Source: Eucalyptus grandis (lineage: Eukaryota > Streptophyta > Magnoliopsida > Myrtales > Myrtaceae). Taken from it: 64,000 nucleotides of DNA. A program made the position numbers and the translations under genes. The stretch spans positions 7,507,001 to 7,571,000 of the forward strand of contig NC_052622.1 in NCBI RefSeq assembly GCF_016545825.1. Reading direction: 5' to 3'. The first letter of the stretch is position 1, and every line of letters starts with the position of its first letter. The notes below the pieces were generated by a model. It was not told where the DNA came from, did not search any database, and saw only the letters and a program-made list of their open reading frames with translations. Positions 24,083 through 34,628 of the stretch are shown piece by piece.

Positions 24083-25325
24083 CACCCCCCGAAGCACCAT
24101 CGTCAACAATGTCCTATATAGTATCCAACAATGAGCTGACGGGAACATTACCACCATGGATCTGCAAATTGAGTTCAGCAATCACACTAAACTTGTCTAC
24201 TAACAATTTGACTAGTGTGCTTCCAGTTTGTTTGGGCAATATCAGCAAATCTCTCATGATTTTGAACCTAAAAGGCAACAATTTCCATGGGAGCATTCTT
24301 GAGGTATTGGTGACAGGGACACAACTGACGATGCCTGATTGGAGTGACAACCAGTTGCAAGGCAAGTCACCGAGGTCCTTGGCCAATTGCAAAATGCTTA
24401 GGATCATTGCCTTTGCAAACGATTGTATCATGGACACCTTCCCATCATGGTTGGGATCTCTACAAAAGCTTCATGCCTTATTTTGTGATCCAATAAATTC
24501 CACGGCATCATAGAAAGGCCTAAATCCAATTCCACATTCCTTAAGTTATAGATAATTGATGTTTCTATTAATGCATTTGTCGGTAAATTGCCCATGGAAT
24601 TCTTTCAGTCGTTGAATGCCATGAAATCTGCAACGAGAAACTTTATGTATATGCAAAGTGACGTAAAGTCAAAATGGTACCTTTACTTAACCTTGGATGA
24701 CACCAATCGCAATTTCTCCATCACATTGATCTACAAAGGGATTAAAATGCAGTACCCAAAGCTCTTAGAAGTCTTCACATTCATTGACCTTTCCATCAAC
24801 TTGTTCGAAGGAGAGATCCCGAGTGTCATAGGTGATGTAAAGGGGCTACGAACTAAACCTTTCTAAAAGTTCTTTACAAGTCACATCCCGTCATAATCAG
24901 GGAATTTCACGGCACTTGAGTCATTGAACCTTTATTTGAATAAACTTTTAGGCCGATGCCCCAAAAGCTACTAGAACTAGGGTTCCTTTCTTTCCTAAAT
25001 GTCTTACGACAATATGATTGGTCTGTGTCAAGAGGGAAATAGTTCAATATGTTTTCAAACAATTCTTTTGAAGGGAACTTGGGATTGTGTGGGGAATTCA
25101 TATCTAGGAAATGTCCAAATTCGGGAGTGACAACCTTCAACCCACCAAGAAGAAGACTCAAGATCACCAATTGAACTCGATTTGAAAATTGTTCTTATAA
25201 GGTATGGAAGCGGCTTAGTGATTGCAATGGTCATTGGAAAATTCATCCATCTCTTGGAAATGTGTGTGGTTTGACGGAAATGGCAGGAGTTGGCAACAGC
25301 TAGCTGGGGCAGCCTAAGAGGGGTG
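24083..25325 (+). pseudogene. LRR receptor-like protein (Cf-type RLP) pseudogene, C-terminal half
   Basis: LRR units are seen in order: NNELTGTLPPWICKLSS, LNLSTNNLTSVLP, LNLKGNNFHGSI, WSDNQLQGKSP, SWLGSLQKLHAL. After a stop at 24,513 come LPMEFFQSLNAM, then YKGIKMQYPKLLEVFTFIDLS, NLFEGEIPSVIGD, and finally NNSFEGNLGLCGE with a short C-terminal part. This matches the island domain and last LRRs of plant receptor-like proteins, which sit in the plasma membrane and sense pathogen molecules. Stops and frameshifts occur at several points, and the Copia element splits the gene at its left side. The transmembrane part near 25,190-25,250 is only faintly readable. Confidence 0.8.
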
Positions 25326-25549
25326 GGAAGTCCTAGTCAAACAAGTTTTCCAATTACTACAATACTAGAGCTTCCCTACGAAATGAGCTATGTATTTCCC
25401 TCTTTTCTTAAATGTACAACTTTAATAATATTTTAAAGTAATCATTTCTATCAAACCGTCACTTTCTTAAGTCAGTCTCTCATCGCATCTAGGTCATAAT
25501 TGTACACTTTTTCATTTTTTTTGATAAAGCCAATTTTATTTGTTAAACA
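25326..25549. other. Intergenic, AT-rich
   Basis: 3' flank of the receptor-like pseudogene up to the SINE. No feature seen. Confidence 0.4.
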
Positions 25550-25793
25550 AGCTCACATGCCCCCTTTTTTTTTTTGACCCAGGGAACCCTGCACGGTCGG
25601 CAGCCGGAGGTAAACCACTGGGGGCGACACGTGCTAGCCACCACACACTTGCCACCGGATAAGTCGCCAAGAGACTTAAAGTTAGCCTTCCCGCAACTTG
25701 CGTTGCAAGAGTTTCAAATACTACTCCTCCTCGATGGAAGTCTAGCGCCTACCCAGGCTGAGCCACCGCGGCGGGTGGTAGCTCACATGCCCC
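25550..25793 (-). mobile_element. tRNA-derived SINE with 14-bp target-site duplication
   Basis: AGCTCACATGCCCC-type duplications flank the insert (25,550-25,563 and 25,780-25,793). On the minus strand the body starts with a box-A-like GTGGCTCAGCCTGGGTAGGC. A box-B-like GTATTTGAAACTC follows, and the body ends in a poly-A tail (poly-T on the plus strand at about 25,566-25,575). About 215 bp in total. The two boxes are the internal RNA polymerase III promoter. The long, nearly perfect duplication is the mark of LINE-driven insertion. Confidence 0.8.
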
Positions 25794-26449
25794 TTTTATA
25801 TCAATATTTAAGAAAAACTACTCAAAGTACTCCTATGGAACTCAAATCTAAATTGCCATGGGGATTCTTCTTTATCCAGGGTTCACATAAAACTGAAACT
25901 CGTTTACAAATTCTAGTGAAGCGATCAATAGCAAGGTTACAGACTAGTGCAAAACTAGGCACTCACCCACGCTCCGAATATTTGCATTGTTTGTTTGTCG
26001 TCACGGAAACTGTCAAACAACCTTTGTATTGAAATTTGAGACGCAATGGAGTTTGACTGAACAAGAACCGTAACAATTGATTCAAATATAAAGCATTCTG
26101 CAGGTGAACCATGTAAAGAAACCTTGTTTCACCGGTTTCACTTTCCCTAAGGGATAAATATGTATTTCAGTTTTACTTTTCGAATTTTCTTTTATGTTTG
26201 TACGGTCATGTCCTCCAGCATTTACAGAGTTAATCTCCATTTGTTCGTGGACAATTTTTTGTCGAAAAATATTTCCCTCATTTTTTGGCTTTAGGACTGC
26301 TCATGAAAATAAGTCAAATATATATACCTAAATAATTTTGATTTTTGATTTTTTTAAATAAAATAGAAATCATTTTTCTCAATGTGACTAGATATCAACC
26401 ATTTGATCAAAGAATTTGTTTTTGAGCACGAGAAATCCTTACACTTGTG
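25794..26449. other. Intergenic, nothing recognised
   Basis: AT-rich. No coding region or repeat was seen on either strand. Confidence 0.4.
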
Positions 26450-27665
26450 CCCATGTCCTCAATGGCTAGATAGGTGGGGACTAGGACCCCAATGCCTATG
26501 CTTGTGCTTGTGCTTGTGCTTCTGCCCAAATCCATGATGGCTATGCCCAAACCCTGGTGTTGTACCCGAGTCCTCAGAGACCATGCTCAAGAAACCAACT
26601 CTCCCGCCTAGGTTTAGTGAGGCTAGGGCAGGTTGCTTGACCACCAAACCTAGGTCCACAAATTTTGGGCCCACGTTCCTCAAGGCTGGACCAAGACCTT
26701 CATTCCTTTGCCCGAGTACCTAGCTCCTATGAACAAGCCATTGGCTCCCAACCCAAGTCCATTAAACCTAAGCCCAAGACCCTAGAGCCCTTGTCTAGGT
26801 ACTTGGCTCCTGAATCAAAGTCACTAACACCCTAGCCTAGGTCTATAGAGGCCAAGACCTCGGTACCCATACCCAGGTCCCCAATAGCCATACTCGAGTA
26901 CTCGAGTCCTATGCCAATTCACAAACGCCCTAGCCCGAGGCCTAGGCTAGTTCACCAAGGCCGGGCGATGCTCGTGCCTAGGTCCCCAAGAGCTATTCTT
27001 GAGTATCTGTCTCTTGTGATAAAGTCACCAAACCCCTAGGGCCTAAGTCCAAGGAAGTTGGACTCAAGACTCAGGTGCTTGTGCCTAAATCCTCGGTGGC
27101 CATGCCTAGGTACTCAACTTGCATGCCCGAGTCACTAGTGCTCCAGTCCGAGTCCACAATGGCTGGGCTCAAGACTTGGTGCCCATGCCCAAGTACTCGC
27201 CTCTATGCCCAAATCATTAGTGCTCGAGCACGCTTCCTCAATGGCAAAACACCAAGCCCAATTCCCTTAAGGCTTGGCCCAAGACCTCCGTGCTAGTACC
27301 TAGGTCCCCAGCAGCCTTGCCCTGCTCCCACGCCCAAGTCACTAGCGAACAATGCTAGGTTCGTAGAAGTCGGGATAGAGAACTCAATGCTTATGTCAAA
27401 GTCCCCAAAGACCATGCCCAGGACCCCCGTGCTGGTGCTTGGGTCCCCAATAGCCAAGCCCAAGTCCATAGAGACTAGGCCTAACTCTCTTGAGATCGGA
27501 CCCAATACTTCGATGCCAATGCTTAGGTCCCTAATAACCGTACCCGGATGCTTGGCTCTTGCACCCAAGTCACCAACATCCGAGCCTAGGTCCATCAAGG
27601 TCGGTCATGGTTCCTCAACACCCGTGGTCGGGTTCTTAGTGGCTGGGCCTAAGAATCCCTACTCG
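26450..27665. repeat. Degenerate minisatellite-like region
   Basis: Short motifs such as CCTAGGTCC, GCCCAAGTC, CCAAGACC and ATGCCCGAGTAC recur every 30-60 bases for more than 1.2 kb, with heavy drift. Open frames on both strands (for example 27,387-27,725 plus and 27,293-27,598 minus, with a repeated DLG/VLG pattern) follow from the repeat and show no domain. The last part (from about 27,268) belongs to the duplicated unit listed next. Confidence 0.6.
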
Positions 27666-28875
27666 TGCGATCGAGACCCTAGCAATCGACATCTCTTATA
27701 TAACACAAATAGTGGATCTATTTAGGAAAATAAAATGAAGTTTCCTTTCCAAACAATGAAAATAATATTTCATCTAAATATCGAAAAATATTCTTTTTTT
27801 TTGGAAAGTGATTTCTTAAAAATATTTTCCAAATGCAAAATTTTTCTCGAAACAAACGAATTCTTAATGCCATTTTATACTCTGTATAATCTTTCTTTAC
27901 CCCCTAAAAGAAGGATCATTTGATTAGGTGGCTTTTTTACAGCAATATAATCACTTGGAAGGGTTTCCAGATAGTGATTTGTTGATTATGGGCCGAAGTA
28001 GATGTCGATTAATCAAAAAGCCTACACGTAATTGGGTTGTAAGGAAACCTGGCTCATATGAGGAAAGTCTGAATTGAACTCTCGCTAATAGGTCCGCAAG
28101 ACCTCTTCTCCTTATTGAACTGGAGGTCCACTTTGACGTTGGAGAAGGGCTTATAGCTTTTCTTTGCATATAAACCTTGTTGAGTTTGGTCTTGATGCAA
28201 TGGGAGTGCGCTTAATATATGTAAAACTTGCGAGAGACACGGAAAGCATTGAAAGTCTTCCACTAAAAAATTTAAGAGTGTGAGAACTCATTTGCTGCAA
28301 TTAGTTCTTGCAACTTCAAGTGTTATCTTAAATAATTAGGAAACACTCAAGAGTGTTTGAGCAATTGTAATCTTCTCTTTGCCACCTATAATGGAACCAT
28401 CTCTCGTTGATCTCTCCTTGTGGAGTAGGCAAGCCGCCAAATCATGTTCAGGTTTTATTTCTGTAATTTATTTCTTACTTGATTGCTCCATTTGTTCACG
28501 CTTCCATGTTAGTTATAACAAAGTGGCATTAGGACCTAAGTTTATTGTTGATTGGAGGCTTGAATCGCTTTGTTTGTTCATGCTTCCGTGTTATTCATAA
28601 CAAATTAGCATTAGAAACTAAATTATTGTCAATTGGTTGTTCCGGGAATTTTGTTCGTCTGGGACAATCATTATGGTATCTGTGATATTCGAGTTAGAGC
28701 AATCCACAATTTTAATTTTTTGCGGGTTAAGATGTGCACTTTGTTGGCGACACGGGATTTGGATTGAGCATTTAAGGGAGATGATAAAATTCCCCAAACT
28801 ATGAAAGCTGCAATAAAGGTGACAATTTGAAAAAAGCTACAGGTTTTATTCTACTGGAGACACAGGATTCCTCGG
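27268..28875 (+). repeat. Tandem duplication copy A (about 1.6 kb), Copia-LTR-like
   Basis: It aligns end to end with 28,898-30,425. Shared landmarks are CCCTTAAGGCTTG, ATAATCAC(T/C)TGGAAGGGTT, GTCCGCAAGACCTC or its variant, AATATATGTAAAACT, and GCAATTGTAATCTTCTCTTT. The part with TAACAAAGTGGCATTAG resembles the end of a Copia LTR followed by a weakened tRNA-iMet primer site, so the unit probably holds a decayed Copia LTR. No coding region was found. Confidence 0.7.
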
Positions 28876-28897
28876 CAAGTAGGCCAACCAGGCCTAG

Positions 28898-30425
28898 GTC
28901 CCTTAAGGCTTGACCTAATACCTTGGTGCTGGTACCTGGGTCCCCAACGGCCTTACCTTGCTCCCACACCTAAGTCACCGGTGAACAAGGCTTGGTCCAT
29001 CAAGGTCGGGCTAAGAACTCAATGCTCCCATCAAAGTCCCCAGCAGCCCATGCCCAAGACCTCGGTACTAGTACATGGGTCCTCAATTGCATGCTTGGGT
29101 AATTGACTTCCACACCCAAGTCACTAGCTCCTGAGCTCCCTCAAGATCGTGCCAAAGACCTAGGTATCTATGCCTAGGTCCCTAAAACTCATGCTTGGAT
29201 ACTACTCATGCTGCCAAGACACCAGCGGTTGGGTATCTCTTATATACTATGAATAGTGCATGACTTTTTAGGAAAATAAAATCAAGTTTTTTCTTTCCAA
29301 ATGATATAATTTTCAATTCGTTTTTAAATTTCAGTCAAATACCAAAAAATATTCTTATTTATTTGGAAAAAAAAATTCTTGAAAAATATTTTTGGAAAAT
29401 ATCAATTTTTTTGTAAAACAAATGGAGCGTTGATTTCATGTGATTTTTCTTTCCAATCTCTTCTTCTTTTTCCCCGAAAGATGGATCATCGGATGAGGAC
29501 GCTTCTTTACAGCTAATATAATCACCTGGAAGGGTTCCCAGATGGTGATTTGAGGATTGCGGGTCGAAGTAAGTGTCGTTTGATTAGAGAGCCTGCACAC
29601 AATTGAATTGTAAGGGAACCTGGCCCATATCAAGAAAGTCCAACTTGAACTCTTGCTGACAGGCCCGCAAGACCTCCTTTTCTTATTGAAGTTCAGGTCC
29701 ATCATCGGAGAAGGGCTTACACAGCTTTTTTTTGCATATAACTCTTGTCGAGTTCGGCCTGGATACAAAGTGAGTGCGCCTAATATATGTAAAACTGGCG
29801 AGAGACAGAATGCATTGAAAGCCTTCTAGCTAGAAATTTAAGAGTGAGAGAACTCATTTGCGGTGATTGATTCTTGCGAGTTCAAGTGACATCTAAAATT
29901 AGGAAACGCTTGAGAGTTGTTTGTTCAAGCAATTGTAATCTTCTCTTTGCCATTATAATGGAACCATCTCATTGCCTCGTGGAGTAGCCAAAGCACCAAA
30001 CCATGCTCACGTCTTATTTCTGCAATTTGTTTCTTGCTCTAACAGCTTCATTTGTTCACACTTCCGCATTAATCGTGACAAAGTGGCAATGGAAACTAAG
30101 TTTAAATTTCACTTGAGGCTTGAATCGCTTCATGTGTTCATACTTCCGTGTTGGTTGTAACAAAGCGGCATTAGAAACTAAGTTTATTGTTGATTGGTTG
30201 TTCTAGGAATTTTGTCCATCTATGATAATCATTATGGTCTCTGTGATATTTGAATTAGAGAAATTTATAATTTTAATTTTGTGCACATTAAGATGCGCAA
30301 TTTATTGGAGACACAAGATTTTGGATTGAGCATTAAAGGGACACGATAAATTTCCCCAAACTATGAAAGCTGCAAAAAAAGCTGATATTTTGAAAAAAGC
30401 TGCAGGTTTTGTTCTGCCAAATTTA
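28898..30425 (+). repeat. Tandem duplication copy B (about 1.5 kb)
   Basis: Second copy of the unit at 27,268-28,875, with many substitutions and indels. The minisatellite-like start (28,898-29,235), the AT-rich middle and the LTR-like end are in the same order. A nested direct repeat of about 85 bp around the TAACAAAGTGGCATTAGAAAC motif is visible in both copies. Confidence 0.7.
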
Positions 30426-30639
30426 GGAAACGATGTTTGTGGTTGAAGTGGCTGATGAGTTTAATGTAGCTGCAGTTTGGGCTGCAAAGCCGTCCCGAAG
30501 ATACTTTTCCCGATTCAACGTTTCTTAACTTTCCAGATTAATGAGGAACGTCAATCCAAAATCACCTTTATAAGTTCAATAGTAATTAATGACATGCAGA
30601 ATGTAGATGAGAACGTATCGACCGATGGTGGAGGAAGCG

Positions 30640-31525
30640 TGAACTGGTGAACCTGCTACTTTACTCGAGTCTGCGAGCATTTGGGAGCGCCGCATATGGC
30701 CATGTTTAGGACGGTAAGCTAGAACCGAGGACAAAAAAGTGCATATGCCTATGCACTAGGGATGAAAGGTTACAGGCCGTGGCGTTGGGATCCTCAATCG
30801 CCCGGATTTCATCATCAGCAAAGATGTTGCAAGGAGACCTGGTAGCCAGTAGTATTCTTCTGAAGCGATGTCAGGTGTACAGCTTCAGCAATGGATTGGT
30901 GCAACGAGAGAGGAGATTGGAGTCGCTTGAGTGGAATCAAACACGGTAATCAGTGGTATCTGGCAGAAGATAGGGTGCAGGTGGGCATTCAGAAAGGCGC
31001 ATGATAGTTTTGATTCACGAGCGACCAGATACAAGACCCGCTTGGCGAAGGGTTCGTTGCACGAGATTTTCTCACTTGCGGTGAAGCATAGTTCAATCAG
31101 GGTGGCGTTGGGACTAGTTGCGGCGGACGACTTGGAGTTGGAGTAGCTCCATGTTAAGACGGCGTTTCTAGACAAGGAATTAGAGGAGCAGATATTCATG
31201 CAATAGCCAGCAGGCTTTGTCGTTTCGGTTCATTAAGGCAATGCATGCTTGCTCAAATGATCTGTTTATGGCTTTAAGCAATCTTATAGTTGTACAAACG
31301 ATTTGATTCCATTCAACGTTATATAAGAGTGCTCATGATCATTGCGTGTACTCTAGGAGGCTATACAATTACATTTATTTAATGTTATATGCTAATGATA
31401 TATTGATAGCAACTATGAACATGTTTCACATTGATGAGTTGAGACACCAATTGAGGAGTAATTTCGAGACGAAAGATTTAGGTGCACCAAGAAAGATAGT
31501 CGGTATGAAGATCTAAAGAGATAGG
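30640..31525 (+). pseudogene. Copia pol remnant (end of integrase to reverse transcriptase)
   Basis: In several frames it reads KLEPRTKKC and a YRxWDPQSP-like segment (end of integrase), then GCRWAFRKAHDSFDSRATRYK, IFSLAVKHSSIRVALGLVAA, a KTAFLDKELEEQIFMQ-like segment and FETKDLGAPRKIVGMKI (RT). The catalytic region reads YANDILIA, so the first aspartate of the usual YVDD is asparagine. The pattern is nearest the Tork branch. Stops and frameshifts are frequent. It may belong with the LTR-like repeats to its left. Confidence 0.75.
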
Positions 31526-33127
31526 TTTGTAGTGACGCTTTTGGCTATAACAAGGTGATTACATATGTAAAGTTCTGAGGCGACTTACTATGCAAAATAT
31601 CGAATTTGTGATTTTCTTGCTAGTTGCATACTTCACAGTTTCACCTAACTTTAGACCAAAATCAGAGGATTGAGATGGAATATAAGTCCCACTCAAGCCA
31701 AAGGGGTCTCAAAAGCATTTCTCGGCAGGCTATGTAAGACTATTTAGATAAATTGATACTTTCCTGACTAAAGGACTGTCTTCAAATCTTGCTCAAATAT
31801 TGAGAATTATGTTAGCAAAGTGACTAAATTGATACTTTCCTATGAATGTAATGTAGAAGATGGATGGCTGAAAATTGAAATGCCTCAAAAATGGACTCGA
31901 GAAACACAAAAAAACAATTGCGGCGCATTTGCAAAACAAAAATTACCTATACCTTCAGAGATAATATAATAAAAATTAGAAATGCTTACAAGAACGGAAT
32001 CAGAAACTTCGTGGTTTTCTTTTACAAGTCACTAATTTAATGACAAAGCTTTACACACAATTACTTGCACATTTCCAAAAATTACAATCATCCTTTGGAA
32101 GTTACCGTTCCTATCACCAAACGTAACCAAAAAAAAAAATCCAGCAAGCACTTACTGACAAAAAATAAAATAGCAGATAATAAAATCCAGAGAGCACTTA
32201 ATGACAAAAAATAAAATAAAATCCGCACAACCTCTCTCTCCATCCCAGCTGTCCATTACCAATACACTTGAGATTGTAAATGACTTTGTCAAAGACTCAG
32301 CCCACTTTTTGCCCCTTTTATTCCTCCATTATCTTATACATCCTTCCAAATTATAATTTATTTATTTTCTTTCGCCCTCATATACGAACACCAACACGAA
32401 AAATACGCTGGCAATGATGTACGTGTATAAACGAAAGAGACATTCAAATAATTAAGAAAAATCACCATATCAAAAAATACTTCGATAAAACTAGATAATA
32501 GCTAGATAATAGAAATGTAAGATGAAAAATACACAAAAAAAATTTATGAGAAAACTACTTTGCAGCTTTTCTTGGAAGGTTGTTGTAAGATAGATTAGAT
32601 TCGAAACGGGGGAATATAAGGTAGATTATCCATTCATGCATTTACTAATGGCTATGATATTTATAAAAATAAGTAACTAAGGTTATTTAAAAAAGAGAGG
32701 AAATTAATTAAAATGCCATAAAAGTATCAGATTCTCCTTGCTTTAAATAATAGTATTGCCAGTATAGATATATATGGTATAAAAAAATATATATATCACA
32801 TCAAATCACATATTATTAAATGACACCATAATTAATAATGACAAATAATAAAAAAATAAAATACAAAAAGTACACATCTACCTCATCATCATCACCTTCC
32901 CCTCTCTCTCTCTCTCTATCTCTACCAAACCCAGCCCTAACCAACAGCAAACGCACCCCCCGCACATTTTAGCAAACACCCCCTTCACTTTCCGATTTAA
33001 TTACAATTAAAATTAAAATTAAAATCAAAATATTATATATAAATAAACTTTATATTAACGCCCGCCCCTCCCCGTTTACTTTCACTCAATCTCATAATAA
33101 ATTTTTTTATTTTTCCTCCGTTTTATT
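31526..33127. other. Intergenic, includes the presumed promoter of the DnaJ gene
   Basis: AT-rich DNA with a CT run at about 32,900-32,926 and a TATATATAAATAAA stretch near 33,033-33,046, which could serve as the TATA region of the downstream gene. No coding region. Confidence 0.4.
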
Positions 33128-33271
33128 AACTCCCTTTTTTGGGGCCCTTTTCCTCTAAAGACCACATCCCCCATCGGCGATCCACCGGCATCTCCCGGTC
33201 CGCGCCGCCGATCGCCGGAGCTGCTCCGCCGCGCCGCCCCCGAACCTCGCCGCCCTCAGCCACCGTGCACG

Positions 33272-34344
33272 GTGAGTCCTCCATTCGCGGCCCCCGTCTC
33301 TGTGCTGCGGCCGCCTTGAAAAGCGGTTCCTTCAGTGTGTTTTGTGTGCGCGTGGGCGTGCGTGCGTGCTTTTGGTGGTGCGTAACCCCACCGAGATTCG
33401 CGAGCTCAACTCGACCTCGATTCGCTCGAGCTCCGGATCGCAGCGCCGCGATCCGAGGCCCCCCGAGCTCGAGTCTCAGCTGGAGTCACTGTGAGTGTTG
33501 ATTATCTGCTTAATCTCTCCCATAATCTTCTCGGTTAATCGCTCGCCGATTCGCGGTTGGGCCGGATACGGCGGAATTCGCCGTTGTCCAGCTTCCATCC
33601 GGTGATTCTGTGCCAGGATCTTGGTGATTTGGCGCCCTAGTTGATTTTGAACTGCGAAATGATGCTTTTTGCTGTTGATTACAGTCGTTCGGGTCGATTT
33701 TCGCGTCAAATGCTCGGTTCCGCTAGGGTTTTGTGTTACTTCGCCTTTGCTCGGTGCTAGTGGAGTATTGGTGTAATTGAGGTCAAGTATAAGTCGTGGA
33801 CACTCGGGCTTTTGGTGTTTTGACTTTCGAGGTAGGGTAGAGAAGTACTAGGCGAGTCTTTCTAGGGTTTTGAGCTGGTGCTGCTCACTGCTCTGTAGTC
33901 TGTACGGTTTAAATGTTTTCCGGTTCTGTCTCTGTGACTTCAGGTTTTACGTCAAAGCCCGCTGACTCGTCCTTGGTCTTTTGCGATGTTGAGATTATCT
34001 GGATGCGATGCATGATTAGTCAGTTTGATTGCATGGGGAAATGATAAAGCAACTCAATTAGAGTTTTGTAGCTGTATTTATTGCGCAGTATGCTGTGCCG
34101 GAATGTGAAAGCAACTCAATTAGAGTAATTACTGTGCAGTATGCTGTGCCGGAATGAGAAAGCAACTCTATTAGAGTTTCGTAGCCATATTAATTGCGCA
34201 GTATGCTGAGCCATAACAGTTGGCTCGAGTTGGCGTTATAGTCCCTTGATTGCTTGCTATCGTGTTTTGGTAATAGTCGGATTTTTGAGATATCAGTTTT
34301 CTTTTATCTGACTTTTATTTTTCTTTTGGAATTTTAGTTATCAG
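33272..34344 (+). other. 5'-UTR intron 1 of the DnaJ gene (proposed)
   Basis: The donor is CACG|GTGAGTCC at 33,271/33,272 and the acceptor TTATCAG|GTGG at 34,344/34,345. A second possible donor, CACT|GTGAGT, lies near 33,490. GC-rich leader DNA turns to T-rich intron sequence here. The choice between donors is not settled. Confidence 0.5.
34046..34220 (+). repeat. Intronic tandem repeat, 3 copies of about 55-62 bp
   Basis: Three units read GAAAGCAACTC(A/T)ATTAGAGT, then a part with GCAGTATGCTG(T/A)GCC. They begin near 34,046, 34,107 and 34,159. The repeat lies in the leader intron of the DnaJ gene. Confidence 0.85.
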
Positions 34345-34426
34345 GTGGACCGGAGAATATAAACTCGAGATTCAAAGCAAGTTGTGGTAGTACAGCCAGC
34401 GGATAATTTCGTTATTTAGCATCAAG

Positions 34427-34522
34427 GTAAGCAGTACATTCAACTGAATTAAGTCAGATTCGATTGTCATAACGCTCGTTTTAATACGAATTAGACTTTA
34501 ATGTTAACCAAAGTGTTTGCAG
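34427..34522 (+). other. 5'-UTR intron 2 of the DnaJ gene (proposed)
   Basis: The donor is ATCAAG|GTAAGC at 34,426/34,427 and the acceptor GTGTTTGCAG|AC at 34,522/34,523. Both match the plant consensus well. Confidence 0.65.
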
Positions 34523-34542
34523 ACTTGATAAGGCGGCTCTAC

Positions 34543-34578
34543 ATGGAAGTCAAGCTTGTTTCTGTATCAAGATGCTGA
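34543..34578 (+). CDS. Upstream ORF in the DnaJ leader (11 codons)
   Basis: ATG at 34,543 opens a short frame (MEVKLVSVSRC) that stops at 34,576, 50 bases before the main ATG. The start context TACATGGAAGT is identical over 11 bases to that of the main start at 34,629. Upstream ORFs often lower translation of the main frame; whether this one does is inference. Confidence 0.5.
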   Translation: MEVKLVSVSRC

Positions 34579-34628
34579 AGTGACCGTGGCTTCCATTCAA
34601 GCACTACTGTTCTAAAGCAATTCACTAC

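Noticed and set aside
27293..27725. ORFs on both strands in the minisatellite
   Set aside because: The repetitive pattern comes from the DNA repeat; no domain and no conserved frame in the second copy at 28.9 kb.
33139..33501. 120-codon plus ORF upstream of the DnaJ gene
   Set aside because: GC-rich leader DNA that runs across a good splice donor at 33,272; low complexity, no domain.
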